Shown here: in pieces, positions 32,969 to 42,195 of the stretch
Position numbering within the stretch: the stretch's first letter is position 1
Layout: every line of letters begins with the position of its first letter
From: Anaerotignum sp. MB30-C6
GTDB taxonomy: Bacteria > Bacillota > Clostridia > Lachnospirales > Anaerotignaceae
NCBI RefSeq assembly: GCF_030908465.1
Contig: NZ_CP133078.1
Span: forward strand, 1,736,001 to 1,800,000
Length of the DNA: 64,000 nt
Reading direction: 5' to 3'
Position numbers and translations under genes: made by a program
Notes under the pieces: generated by a model
Databases searched by the model: none
What the model saw: the letters and a program-made list of their open reading frames with translations, nothing else
Told to the model about the DNA's origin: nothing

Positions 32969-34255
32969 TTAATTTCTAACTGCATATTCGTAGGTAGATA
33001 CGACTTCCAATACAGCATCATACACCAATTGCTTTGCATGGTTTTTTAATTGGCCTCGTACTACTTTTTCATACTGGTTAGGCATATATTGATGCAATAA
33101 GTTTAGAGGAATTCCAACATGGTCAATGTTTCGGAGCAATATTTGTATTGCTTCTTGCACACGGGGATTGGTCAAATAATATCTGCAACGGTCAGAATAG
33201 CTATATTTTCTGGCCAAAGCTATTTCTTCCTCGTTTCCATGATAGTGATTTATCCAATTTTCTGGCTCCGCCAGCATCACTTCCTCCAACACTTCAATGA
33301 AACAAGCTTGTTTTTCTTTGGATATCAATTCTTTTTCCATCAAACTAAGGGAAAACAAGGCTTCTCTTAAACGGAATGTCAAAGCTGGACCAACTTTCAG
33401 AATGGCAATGCCATCCTCCACCATTTCTTTTAACTTTTCCTTTGTCTGATAATCGGTAGAGTGTCCTTCAAAAACCAAGGTTGGATAGTCCTTCAAGCTA
33501 TGGCACAGGCCTTTTGCCTCTTCACGGTTATAATAAAACACCTGGGAATCGCCAAATTCCACTCCCGGTTGCACCACTACAGCGATGATGTTTTCCCATG
33601 CTTGGGAAATACGATGTTCCTTAAAAACCTCTTTGTAGGTTTCTACGGTATCAACAAAATCCGTTATCTTCGTAACAGAAATTCCTTCTTCTTCTTCCGT
33701 TGCTCCCCCTGGAATAGGCACTTCACTACCGATGACAAAAACAGGTTTTTGAATGACCTTTCCCCTCATCTGAGAAAAGGCATCCATACAAGCCTGATAT
33801 AACACTGCCCCTCTTTTCGCAATGGTTTTCGTACTTAGGGGTTCTTCCTTTGCATCACTAGCCAATTTCATACTGGTATCCAAATGGATTTTGGTAAAGC
33901 CTGCTTTCACATACTCTCGTACCAAAACCTTTGCCTTTTCCATGGCTTCTTCCTCAGGATGGCTTTTAAATGTTAGGGGACCCAAATGGTCCCCTCCTAA
34001 AATAATTAAACTTCTATTACAACCCATCTGATCCGCAATATGATAGACAAAATCAGCAAATTCTTGGGGAGTCATTCCTGTATACCCACCATATTGATTA
34101 ACCTGATTAGCTGTAGCCTCAATTAGCACTGGTTTTTGAGTATTTTTTGCATTTTGCAATAATGCCTCAATAACCAATGTATTTGCAGTACAGTAAGAAG
34201 CAATTCCGTTGAAAAAGCCCCTACCTTTCAATATTTGTTTCAAAATATTTTCCAT
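32969..34255 (-). CDS. gatZ: Tagatose-bisphosphate aldolase non-catalytic subunit (GatZ/KbaZ family)
   Basis: 428 residues. Signature PVLIEATANQVNQYGGYTGM near the N-terminus and GGDHLGP in the barrel. GatZ/KbaZ is a barrel protein that stabilises the class II tagatose-1,6-bisphosphate aldolase GatY/KbaY. The ATG at 34255 is chosen because family members start just before xxILKxxxKGRxxG, and AAGGA lies 10 nt upstream; an ATG at 34291 is possible and would overlap pfkA. Last gene of the operon; its aldolase partner is encoded two genes upstream. Confidence 0.88.
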   Translation of the reverse strand: MENILKQILKGRGFFNGIASYCTANTLVIEALLQNAKNTQKPVLIEATANQVNQYGGYTGMTPQEFADFVYHIADQMGCNRSLIILGGDHLGPLTFKSHPEEEAMEKAKVLVREYVKAGFTKIHLDTSMKLASDAKEEPLSTKTIAKRGAVLYQACMDAFSQMRGKVIQKPVFVIGSEVPIPGGATEEEEGISVTKITDFVDTVETYKEVFKEHRISQAWENIIAVVVQPGVEFGDSQVFYYNREEAKGLCHSLKDYPTLVFEGHSTDYQTKEKLKEMVEDGIAILKVGPALTFRLREALFSLSLMEKELISKEKQACFIEVLEEVMLAEPENWINHYHGNEEEIALARKYSYSDRCRYYLTNPRVQEAIQILLRNIDHVGIPLNLLHQYMPNQYEKVVRGQLKNHAKQLVYDAVLEVVSTYEYAVRN

Positions 34256-34271
34256 GGCCACCAAATCCTTG

Positions 34272-35231
34272 TCACTTAATCTCAAATTCATCAAACGTTT
34301 TTCTTTGGAACGCATGTTCAATATCCATATACTGATACTTTCCATCAGTGTACACCACATACACATTCTGAATTTTATTTGTCACAGCGTTTACTGCATA
34401 CTGTGCAAATCCTGCAGCTCTCAAACGGTCTGTGGCAGTGGGCACACCACCTCGTTGCTGAAACCCTACAAGGTTGCACTTTACATTCAACCCGTGGTTC
34501 TTCTTTACATAATCTGCCGCATCCACCATTCTAGTAATGGTATTTTCGCTATCACCTTCGGCAAACATTACAACGACATAATCTTTCTCTCCACTGTTTC
34601 GTATCCTTAGAACTTCTTGTGCAATCTTCTCATTGGTCATAGGCTTTTCCACCAAGACACTAAAGTCCGCCATACCCATCAATACAGAACTATGGGTTAG
34701 GTAACCATCCCAAGCGCCTAAGGTTTCCACAAAAAATACTCTGCCTGGCATAGCCATACCCGTATCACTGATGCCATCGAGGTAATCCACCTGCTTATTT
34801 AGGGCAGTATCATAACCTAAAGTATAATCACTTCCATAAATATTATTATCAATGGTACAAGGGATGCCCACGATATTCATTTGTGGGTTTAATCCACTTA
34901 ATTCTCTGGCACCTTTAAAACTTCCATCTCCACCCAAAACAATTAATGCATCGATTTGGTTTTTGGCCAACTGTGCAATTAAAAGCTCTTGATTTTCCTT
35001 TTCTTTCAGCTCAGGGAATCTTCCAGTACGAAGTTCAGTACCGCCTTTTTTATGCCAATCCTGCACATCACAGGGACGAAGTATGGTATAATCGTTGTCC
35101 CGGATACCCAAAAATCCACGTCTGTATCCATAAACAACATGTCCCTGTTGTGTTGCACACTTTACAATTTGAGCAAGGCAGGGGTTCATTCCCGAAGAGT
35201 CCCCACCGCTCGTAATTACAGCAATATTCAT
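34272..35231 (-). CDS. pfkA: 6-phosphofructokinase family kinase (ATP-type)
   Basis: 319 residues, PfkA family. ATP-type motifs: SGGDSSGMN, GGDGSF (Gly rather than the Asp of PPi enzymes), and TIDNNIYGSDYTLGYDTA with the catalytic Asp. The residue before TIDN is Cys instead of the usual Gly. In this operon, between an aldolase and its GatZ-like subunit, the likely job is to phosphorylate tagatose-6-phosphate or fructose-6-phosphate to the 1,6-bisphosphate. It is probably a second, pathway-specific paralogue of the glycolytic enzyme. Confidence 0.9.
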   Translation of the reverse strand: MNIAVITSGGDSSGMNPCLAQIVKCATQQGHVVYGYRRGFLGIRDNDYTILRPCDVQDWHKKGGTELRTGRFPELKEKENQELLIAQLAKNQIDALIVLGGDGSFKGARELSGLNPQMNIVGIPCTIDNNIYGSDYTLGYDTALNKQVDYLDGISDTGMAMPGRVFFVETLGAWDGYLTHSSVLMGMADFSVLVEKPMTNEKIAQEVLRIRNSGEKDYVVVMFAEGDSENTITRMVDAADYVKKNHGLNVKCNLVGFQQRGGVPTATDRLRAAGFAQYAVNAVTNKIQNVYVVYTDGKYQYMDIEHAFQRKTFDEFEIK

Positions 35232-35242
35232 TGGCTTACCTC

Positions 35243-36106
35243 TTATAAAGATTTATTTGCGCTACCAAATACTTCGATTTTCCCTTTTACCACTTCAGCG
35301 CAAGCAACCTTAACGGGTGCCATATATTTTCTAGGGTCCACTTCCTTTTCTGGCAGTTCGTTACACATTTTTCTTACTGCGTCGGTATAAGTCTTTTTCA
35401 ACTCTGTACCTACGTTGATTTTAGAAATTCCAAGCGTTACGCACTTTTTAAAGTCTTCCACAGGAATGCCAGTACCACCATGTAATACCAAGGGGCAATC
35501 TGTAATTTTTGAAATTTCTTCAAGCCTTTCAAAATCCAACTTTGGTTCGCTTTTGTAAAATCCATGGACAGAGCCAAAAGCAATTGCCAAGGCATCAATC
35601 CCTGTTTCTTCTACGAAACGAGGTACGTCGGCAGCTTTTGTAAACAATGCATCTTTTTCAGAAACTACGATGTTTTCTTCCTTGCCACCTACTTTGCCAA
35701 GCTCGGATTCTACGGAACAATTATAAGCTTTTGCAAAGTCAACAATCTCTTTGGTATCCCTAATGTTTGTTTCGTAATCTTTTTCGGATGCATCAATCAT
35801 AACAGAGGAGAAACCTGCTTTGATTGCTTCCTTAATAAATTCCTTATCTGTCGCATGGTCTAAATGCAAGCAAACAGGAATATCGACGGATGCTGCCATC
35901 CCTTTAATCATTCCTACTGTTTGATGCAACCCAATATATTTGCAAGCACCCATAGATGCCATTAAAATCACAGGTGAATTTTTTTCTACTGCGCCGTTAA
36001 TAATTCCTTGTGCATCTTCATAGCTGTTGAAATTAAAACCACCTACTGCATAACCTTCTTTTCTTGTATTCTTTAAAATCTCTTTTAAAGTTACTAAACC
36101 TCTCAT
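35243..36106 (-). CDS. Class II ketose-bisphosphate aldolase (GatY/Fba family)
   Basis: 287 residues. Zinc-site motif HLDHATD, catalytic stretch SVMIDASEKDYETN, FGSVHGFY and VLHGGTGIP all present. It cleaves fructose- or tagatose-1,6-bisphosphate into DHAP and glyceraldehyde-3-phosphate. The ATG at 36106 (MRGLVTLKEIL) has GGGAG 9 nt upstream and fits the family; the frame is open up to a GTG at 36130. Coupling with a GatZ-like gene favours a tagatose-bisphosphate role. Confidence 0.9.
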   Translation of the reverse strand: MRGLVTLKEILKNTRKEGYAVGGFNFNSYEDAQGIINGAVEKNSPVILMASMGACKYIGLHQTVGMIKGMAASVDIPVCLHLDHATDKEFIKEAIKAGFSSVMIDASEKDYETNIRDTKEIVDFAKAYNCSVESELGKVGGKEENIVVSEKDALFTKAADVPRFVEETGIDALAIAFGSVHGFYKSEPKLDFERLEEISKITDCPLVLHGGTGIPVEDFKKCVTLGISKINVGTELKKTYTDAVRKMCNELPEKEVDPRKYMAPVKVACAEVVKGKIEVFGSANKSL

Positions 36107-36137
36107 TTTCACATCTCCCATTTTAAACACTCCTATC

Positions 36138-37109
36138 TCAATAAGTTTTATCTGTATATTCTTTAATCAAACAATATGCGCCATAAAGTACTACTCTATC
36201 ATTCATAATCGAATACCTTACAGAACCATCATCGATTGGCTGAATACAGCGTTGTTTTAAAGTTTCCATCAATGTTTCATGGAAAAATTTTTTTGCCTTT
36301 GTAACCCCACCGCCTAAAACAATGGTCTGGGGATTAAAGAAGTTAAATTGGTTGGCAATTCCTATCCCTAGATAATACCCTTCCTTACGGTAAACTTCAA
36401 GGGCATAAGCATCACCAAGTTCTGCGGCTTTATTTAGCACCTTTCCGTTTAAATTTTCTGCCTTGTGTTCTGCCAAATCAAAGGCTTTGCTTTGGATACC
36501 TTTTTCCATATCTATAAGCAAACGATTATTGATAGCAGTGCCTGAGGCATATAATTCAAAACAACCTACGCTGCCGCAAGGACACGTTAAACCTTCAGGC
36601 ATAATAGACATATGCCCCACTTCCCCTGCTCCAAAGGAGCTGCCACGATACACCTGGCCATTTACAACGATGCCACCGCCACAGCCTGTACTCACCGTCA
36701 TATAAATTACATTTTGCAAACCCTTAGCCACACCCATTCGCACCTCGGCAAGTGCACCTAGGTTACCATCATTGTCCAACAAAACTTTTTTGCCAAAGTC
36801 TGCCTCCAAACGTTCTACTATGGGGAAATTTCGCCACCCCATCAAAGGGGCATGTATAATAATACCTTTTTCTGCATCCAAGGGTCCAGGGCTTCCCACC
36901 CCGATTCCTAAAACATCTTCCATCTCAAGGGAAAAATGATTTATAATATGCACCAATACATCTTTGGTATTCTGATATACGGCCTCTTCCCCCAAGAATG
37001 TCTTAGAGGGGGATACATGCACATAGTCCTCAACGATTTTCCCATCTTCTGTAAACAATGCCCCGGAAGTTTTTGTTCCACCAATATCTAAAATCAAATA
37101 GTATTTCAT
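36138..37109 (-). CDS. ROK family sugar kinase
   Basis: 323 residues. ATP site DIGGTKTSGALF, catalytic motif LDNDGNLGALAE, TVSTGCGGGIVVNG, and the ROK zinc motif CPCGSVGCFE. No N-terminal helix-turn-helix, so it is a kinase and not a repressor. It may phosphorylate glucose, galactose, allose or a similar hexose at position 6. It lies between the ABC permease and the aldolase in the same operon, with short gaps. Confidence 0.9.
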   Translation of the reverse strand: MKYYLILDIGGTKTSGALFTEDGKIVEDYVHVSPSKTFLGEEAVYQNTKDVLVHIINHFSLEMEDVLGIGVGSPGPLDAEKGIIIHAPLMGWRNFPIVERLEADFGKKVLLDNDGNLGALAEVRMGVAKGLQNVIYMTVSTGCGGGIVVNGQVYRGSSFGAGEVGHMSIMPEGLTCPCGSVGCFELYASGTAINNRLLIDMEKGIQSKAFDLAEHKAENLNGKVLNKAAELGDAYALEVYRKEGYYLGIGIANQFNFFNPQTIVLGGGVTKAKKFFHETLMETLKQRCIQPIDDGSVRYSIMNDRVVLYGAYCLIKEYTDKTY

Positions 37110-37129
37110 GCTACACCCTTTTCCAAGCC

Positions 37130-38107
37130 TTATGCCTTTTTCTTTTGTGCCATATCAAAGATAACTGCCAATAAGATAATGCTGCCGATTACTACCTTTT
37201 GCCAATAGGAAGAGATAGACAACAAGTTCATACCATTATTGATTACGGCAATGATGGCAACACCAAACATTGCACGACCAACAGACCCGCTACCGCCAGA
37301 AAGGCTAGTACCGCCTAATACAGTAGATGCGATGGCATACATTTCATAACCTTCACATGCGCCAGGCTGCCCATTTTGCAATTTAGAAGCAACCAAAACA
37401 CCACCTAAAGCAGCCATGATAGAACATAAAATATGAGATTTCATGATTACTCTATTGGTATTAATACCACTTAAGTGAGCCACCTGCAAATTGGAACCAG
37501 TTGCATATACATGTCTACCGAACACAGTTTGTGACAACAATACGTGCATCAAAGCTACTACAATAACGGTGAATAAAGTAATAATTGGAATGATCCCATT
37601 TGGGTGGGAATCTGTAGTCAACAAACGGCCTGCACCTAACCAAGAAAACTGAGATGGCAAGCCAAACACAGCAGTTCCGCCGGTGATGATATAAGTCGCA
37701 CCTCTGGCAATGGTCATCGTAGCCAATGTGGTAATCATAGGCACTACTTTAAACTTTGTAATCATAATTCCATTGAAAAATCCGCAGACACCACCTATGA
37801 TTAAGGCAGAAACAACAAGGATTATAATTGACATAAACACAGACATTTCAGGAAACAACAAACCAACCATGGCAGAAAATACGCCTGCCAGGGCTGCTAC
37901 CGAGCCTACAGAAATATCAATACCACCAAGAATAATTACATATGTAAGACCAGTAGCTAAAAGTGCATTAATGGCCATTTGTGAGGTCAGGTTCATAACA
38001 TTTTTTGTTGTGAAAAATGTGTCTGTTGTTACACCAAACCCAATACACAAACCGATTAAAAACACAATAACCATATTTTTCTTTAACCATGCTTTCAATT
38101 TTTCCAT
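37130..38107 (-). CDS. Sugar ABC transporter permease (RbsC family)
   Basis: 325 residues, about nine to ten membrane helices, with the family motifs GGIDISVGSVAALAGV and GGTSLSGGSGSV near the C-terminus. It forms the membrane channel of a ribose/galactose/xylose-type importer. Follows the ATPase gene by 25 bp. Confidence 0.93.
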   Translation of the reverse strand: MEKLKAWLKKNMVIVFLIGLCIGFGVTTDTFFTTKNVMNLTSQMAINALLATGLTYVIILGGIDISVGSVAALAGVFSAMVGLLFPEMSVFMSIIILVVSALIIGGVCGFFNGIMITKFKVVPMITTLATMTIARGATYIITGGTAVFGLPSQFSWLGAGRLLTTDSHPNGIIPIITLFTVIVVALMHVLLSQTVFGRHVYATGSNLQVAHLSGINTNRVIMKSHILCSIMAALGGVLVASKLQNGQPGACEGYEMYAIASTVLGGTSLSGGSGSVGRAMFGVAIIAVINNGMNLLSISSYWQKVVIGSIILLAVIFDMAQKKKA

Positions 38108-38132
38108 ATCATATACCTCTCAATAACTAGTC

Positions 38133-39638
38133 TTAAGTACTTTTACTATGTAAACTTGCAAGTTCAATTACATTTTGCTCAGTCGCATCCTTGTAATGTA
38201 ATTCCCCTGCGATTTCGCCTTCTCTCATAACGATAATACGGTCACTGTTGCCTAAAACTTCTGGCAGCTCAGAGGACACCATAATAATGCACCCTCCATT
38301 TGCCACAAAGGCATTCATCAGTGCATAAAATTCTGATTTTGCATTTACGTCGATTCCCCTTGTGGGTTCATCCAAAATCAAAATTTTTGAATCTGCCAGT
38401 AACCATTTAGCCAAGATTACTTTTTGCTGGTTTCCTCCAGAAAGGTTGGCAATTACCGTGCTAATTCCAGGAGTTCTAACCTTAAGCTTATTCACATAGT
38501 CTTCACTCACGTCTTTTTCCCATTTCAAGTTTAGAAAACCACATTTTTTACAATTTTTCGTAAGACTCGGCAAAACTACGTTGTTTTTTATCATAGCGTT
38601 TAACATTAAACCTGTACGACGTCTATCTTCTGTAACAAATCCAATATGTGCATTAATGGCATCAATGGGACTTTTGAAAGAAACTTCTTTACCAGAAACG
38701 TAAATTTTACCCTGGGTAAAGGGTCTCGCCCCAAAGATTGCCTCCATCACCTCTGTACGTCCCGCACCAACCAGCCCTGCAAAACCTACAATTTCTCCTG
38801 CATGTGCCACAAAATTAATATTCTTAAACTCACCTTTTTTGCCAGTGAGTCCTTCGACTCTCAGCAATTCCTCTTTGGCAACATGCTCTTGTCTGTTGTA
38901 ATAATCTTTGATTTCACGCCCTACCATACTTGCCACCAGTTCTTTTTCAGTTACATCTGCAATTTGGAACGTGTCCACCTTATAACCATCACGTAAAACT
39001 GTGACTTTTTCTCCCATTAAAAACATTTCCTTCAGTCTATGGGTAATGTAGATAATGGCTACATTTTGTTTCTTTAATATATCAATCTGTTCAAACAAAG
39101 CATTGATTTCGTGCTCTGATAACGAAGACGTTGGTTCGTCCATAATTACTACTTTTGATTTCTTCGTCATAACCTTAGCAATCTCCACCATCTGCTGCTG
39201 GGCTGCTGTTAGTTCCCTTGCGATTTGTGTGGCTTTAATATCTACCTTCATGAAGTCCAAGATATTCTGGGCTTCTTTATTCATTCGTTTTCTATCCAAA
39301 AGCATTTTAAAGTCCTGCCTTTGTTCTGCGCCCAAGAAGATATTTTCCGCTACTGTTAAATCGTTGGCGATACTCAGCTCTTGATGGATCACAGAAATTC
39401 CTGCATCCAATGCTTGACGTGGGTTTTGAAAACTCACCGTTTGGCCATTATAAATAATTTTTCCTTCGGTGGCATCATATACGCCAGAAATGATTTTAAT
39501 TAAAGTAGATTTTCCTGCACCATTTTCTCCCAAAAGACAATGCATCTCCCCTGGGTAAAAATCCATGGAAACGTCTGTAAGTGCTTTGACACCTAGAAAT
39601 CTTTTTGAAATATTTTTCACTTGCAAACACGGATTCAT
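38133..39638 (-). CDS. Sugar ABC transporter ATPase (RbsA/MglA family)
   Basis: 501 residues with two fused nucleotide-binding domains. Domain 1: GENGAGKSTL and Walker B VVIMDEPTSSL. Domain 2: degenerate Walker A GLVGAGRTEV, signature LSGGNQQKV and Walker B LILDEPTRGID. The degenerate second site is normal for this family. It energises the importer formed with the permease and binding protein. Confidence 0.95.
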   Translation of the reverse strand: MNPCLQVKNISKRFLGVKALTDVSMDFYPGEMHCLLGENGAGKSTLIKIISGVYDATEGKIIYNGQTVSFQNPRQALDAGISVIHQELSIANDLTVAENIFLGAEQRQDFKMLLDRKRMNKEAQNILDFMKVDIKATQIARELTAAQQQMVEIAKVMTKKSKVVIMDEPTSSLSEHEINALFEQIDILKKQNVAIIYITHRLKEMFLMGEKVTVLRDGYKVDTFQIADVTEKELVASMVGREIKDYYNRQEHVAKEELLRVEGLTGKKGEFKNINFVAHAGEIVGFAGLVGAGRTEVMEAIFGARPFTQGKIYVSGKEVSFKSPIDAINAHIGFVTEDRRRTGLMLNAMIKNNVVLPSLTKNCKKCGFLNLKWEKDVSEDYVNKLKVRTPGISTVIANLSGGNQQKVILAKWLLADSKILILDEPTRGIDVNAKSEFYALMNAFVANGGCIIMVSSELPEVLGNSDRIIVMREGEIAGELHYKDATEQNVIELASLHSKST

Positions 39639-39679
39639 TGAATCTTCCTTCCCTACTAAAAAATTTGCTTATAATAAAC

Positions 39680-39710
39680 TTTAAGATGAGTTGAAACAAC
39701 TCATCTTAAA
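39680..39710 (-). other. Stabilising hairpin between the binding-protein and ATPase genes
   Basis: A 14-bp perfect stem (39680-39693 with 39697-39710), 3-nt loop, no long T run. It lies between the first and second gene of the operon. Such hairpins protect the upstream message or reduce readthrough, so that the binding protein is made in excess over the membrane parts. Confidence 0.7.
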
Positions 39711-39736
39711 GCCATTACTTAAATTAATACTTCATA

Positions 39737-40708
39737 TTATTCAGCTGCATTTTCTTTTGTAATGATGTAAGGAGCAATCATGATTTCTGCTTGAGCAACA
39801 GAACCGTTTTTCAAATAGTCCATCATGTTCTGAGAAATTTGCTTGCCGATTTCAACGGGGTTTTGAGAAATTTCAGATACCCAATACTTGCCATTTTCTG
39901 CATCTAAGATAGCTGCCTTTGCTTCAGGGTTACCATCAAAACCGATAATTTCTGTGCTAGCACCAGCAGCCTTAATTGCAGCCAATGCGCCTGTTGCAGC
40001 GGGATCACCAACAGCAAATACAACAGCGATATCATTGTTGTTTGCAGACAATGCATCAGACATCAACTGTTCTGCTTTTGCAGCATCGCCTTCGTAGTTA
40101 CCGATATCAATCATGTTCAACTTTTTGTCAGAAGCTTTTACAACTTCTTCCCAACCTGCACGACGATCGATACAAGATTGAGGTTCGTCAAAGTTAATGA
40201 TACCAACTGTTTGACCAGCTTCAGCAAGTCTGATTGTTTCTTGACCACCAAGTCTACCACCTTCAACGTTGTCTGTACCAACGAAGCATTTAACAACATC
40301 TGTTACTTCACTTGTACAGTCAAATGTAAATACGGGAATGCCTTCTTTGTCTGCAGCTTCCATAGCTGGTGTTGTACCACCGGGATCATTGCAAGAAAGT
40401 GCAATTGCATCTACGCCCTGTGCTACCAAGTTGTTGATGTGATCGGATGTAACGTTGCTGTCTAATTCGCCATCTAAAACAATGGCTCTGAAGCCTAATT
40501 CTTCAGATGCATTCAGGATGCCTTCTTCAATTAAATTGTAGAAAACATGTTCTCTGGAACCAACAATAAATCCTAAAGTCAACTTTTCTTCTGCAGCAGC
40601 ATCTTGTCCGCCCTCGCCTTCAGCTTCAGCAGCTGGCTTAGAACCGCCACAAGCAGCCAAGCTAAGTACCATTGTTGCACTAAGTAATACACTTAAAAAC
40701 TTCTTCAT
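39737..40708 (-). CDS. Sugar ABC transporter substrate-binding lipoprotein (RbsB family)
   Basis: 323 residues. Lipoprotein signal with lipobox LAAC (Cys20), an Ala/Glu-rich spacer, then a periplasmic-binding type 1 fold of the ribose/allose/galactose class (VFYNLIEEGI, DGELDSN, FDCTSEVTD, FVGTDNVEGG). It captures the sugar outside the cell. First gene of the operon with GGAGAGAG upstream of the ATG. Confidence 0.93.
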   Translation of the reverse strand: MKKFLSVLLSATMVLSLAACGGSKPAAEAEGEGGQDAAAEEKLTLGFIVGSREHVFYNLIEEGILNASEELGFRAIVLDGELDSNVTSDHINNLVAQGVDAIALSCNDPGGTTPAMEAADKEGIPVFTFDCTSEVTDVVKCFVGTDNVEGGRLGGQETIRLAEAGQTVGIINFDEPQSCIDRRAGWEEVVKASDKKLNMIDIGNYEGDAAKAEQLMSDALSANNNDIAVVFAVGDPAATGALAAIKAAGASTEIIGFDGNPEAKAAILDAENGKYWVSEISQNPVEIGKQISQNMMDYLKNGSVAQAEIMIAPYIITKENAAE

Positions 40709-40747
40709 AAACCTCTCTCCTTTTTGTATGAATATTTATCCGAATTT

Positions 40748-40779
40748 TATGCACTATTACCAAACATGACTATGCACTA
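40748..40779 (-). promoter_or_regulatory. Candidate operator: direct repeats TATGCACTA
   Basis: Two exact 9-bp copies at 40748-40756 and 40771-40779, 23 bp apart (about two helical turns), 40-70 bp upstream of the binding-protein ATG. They may bind the RpiR-type regulator encoded across the divergent gap. Inference from position only. Confidence 0.4.
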
Positions 40780-41084
40780 CGGATACAAGGGAATGATAGC
40801 AATTTAAAAGGGAAAAGTCAATCGTTTTTCGTCATATTGAACAACTTTGTGTAATCCTACAATTTCCAGATTTCCTTTTAAGTAAATTAGCACAATAACC
40901 GCAGTTTTTTGAAATTTTTTTCATCGAACTCAAGTTATTTTTCAATTTCCTTTTGTGATTTATAAAAAAAACTTTTGATTTTGTTTCGATTTAGAAATTT
41001 TTTTCAGAAATAGTCTTGGATTTTTCTTTCTCTGTCTTCAACATTTTTCAAGATGGAATAAAAAAATTATTTAAATTTAGGATA

Positions 41085-41113
41085 TTGACCTGTAAATTTT
41101 TATATATTATACT
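41085..41113 (+). promoter_or_regulatory. Promoter of the kinase-rpiR unit
   Basis: TTGACC (41085-41090), 17-bp spacer, TATACT (41108-41113). The transcript leader would be about 75 nt before the kinase ATG. Confidence 0.75.
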
Positions 41114-41192
41114 AAGAACTAAGCAATGCATATTATGTGAGTATTTATTCATAATTATTGCATATTATATATTATTTAGTGGAGGCATGTGT

Positions 41193-42173
41193 ATGTATGA
41201 TATTATAACTATTGGTGAAATTTTAGCTGAAATACTCGCAGAGAAAAAGAATCAAGATTTTTTCGAACCGGGTGGCACCCTTTTAGGCCCCTTCCCCAGT
41301 GGCGCTCCTGCCATCGCAATTGATCAGGCTGCGAAGATGGGGGCAAAAACAACCATCTTCGCAAAAATCGGTGCAGATGACTTTGGTTTACTAAATAAAA
41401 ACAGGTTGAAATCTTCTGGTGTTGATATCTCAAACATCATAGAAACTACGGAGAATACAACGGGAAACGCCTTTGTAACATATTTAAGTGATGGAAGCAG
41501 GAAATTTATTTTCCATTTTAAACACGCTGCCTGCGGTGAGCTTTGCCCTGATGATATCAACGAGTCCATTATTAAAAACTCTAAAATACTCCATATCATG
41601 GGCTGCTCTGTTACAGGAAGTCCCTCCATGTGTGCAGCAATTATGAAAAGCATTAGGGTAGCCAAAAAATATAACGTAAAAATCAGTTTCGATCCTAATA
41701 TTCGCCCCGAACTTTTGACAGGTGAGACTTATGAATCTTTTAATGAAATTTTAGAATCTTGTGATTACCTCTTGACTGGGAAAAGCGAACTTGTTAAATT
41801 ATTTGGAGACTACGAAAAAAATCTATTGGAATTATTCAAAAAAAAGGATAGAGTTATTGTAGTGAAAGACGGATCCAGAGGTACAGCGGTATTTTCTAGA
41901 ACGGAAGCATTTAAAGTTGATACCTACCCTGCCATCGAAGTAGACCCTACTGGTGCAGGCGATTGTTTTGACGGTACTTTTTTAGCCTTGCTTTGCGAAG
42001 GCAAAGATATGAAGCTGGCTACCAAGTACGGAAACGCTGCGGGAGCTTTGGCAGTATCAAAAAGAGGGCCTATGGAGGGCAACTCTAGAAGGGAAGAAAT
42101 TGAAAGGTTGATTGCTGAAAACCCTTCTATCGAAGTGATAGATATAGAGAACCCATTTACAGCATTATTATAA
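41193..42173 (+). CDS. PfkB family carbohydrate kinase, tagatose-kinase-like
   Basis: 326 residues. PfkB signatures: PSGAPAIAIDQAAKMGA near the N-terminus and DPTGAGDCFDGTF with the catalytic Asp near the C-terminus. The PGTLLGPFPSGAPA start resembles tagatose kinases. The ATG at 41193 has GGAGG 7 nt upstream; an ATG at 41187 is too close and the long upstream open frame is rejected. Together with PfkA, aldolase and GatZ it completes a ketohexose to triose-phosphate path. Followed after 22 bp by rpiR. Confidence 0.88.
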   Translation: MYDIITIGEILAEILAEKKNQDFFEPGGTLLGPFPSGAPAIAIDQAAKMGAKTTIFAKIGADDFGLLNKNRLKSSGVDISNIIETTENTTGNAFVTYLSDGSRKFIFHFKHAACGELCPDDINESIIKNSKILHIMGCSVTGSPSMCAAIMKSIRVAKKYNVKISFDPNIRPELLTGETYESFNEILESCDYLLTGKSELVKLFGDYEKNLLELFKKKDRVIVVKDGSRGTAVFSRTEAFKVDTYPAIEVDPTGAGDCFDGTFLALLCEGKDMKLATKYGNAAGALAVSKRGPMEGNSRREEIERLIAENPSIEVIDIENPFTALL

Positions 42174-42195
42174 TAAAACTTAGGGGGAGAAAGAG

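Larger units (their letters stand above)
40709..41192. other. Divergent control region of the sugar regulon
   Basis: 484 bp between the importer operon (minus) and the kinase gene (plus). It holds paired direct repeats near the importer start, the kinase promoter at 41085-41113, and a pair of TGCATATTAT copies (41127-41136, 41159-41168) in the kinase leader. An open plus-strand frame upstream of 41193 has no ribosome binding site and is not called. Confidence 0.6.

Noticed and set aside
41016-41192. N-terminal extension of the PfkB kinase by 59 residues
   Set aside because: The extension spans the predicted promoter, lacks a ribosome site and does not look like the family. The ATG at 41193 has GGAGG at ideal spacing.
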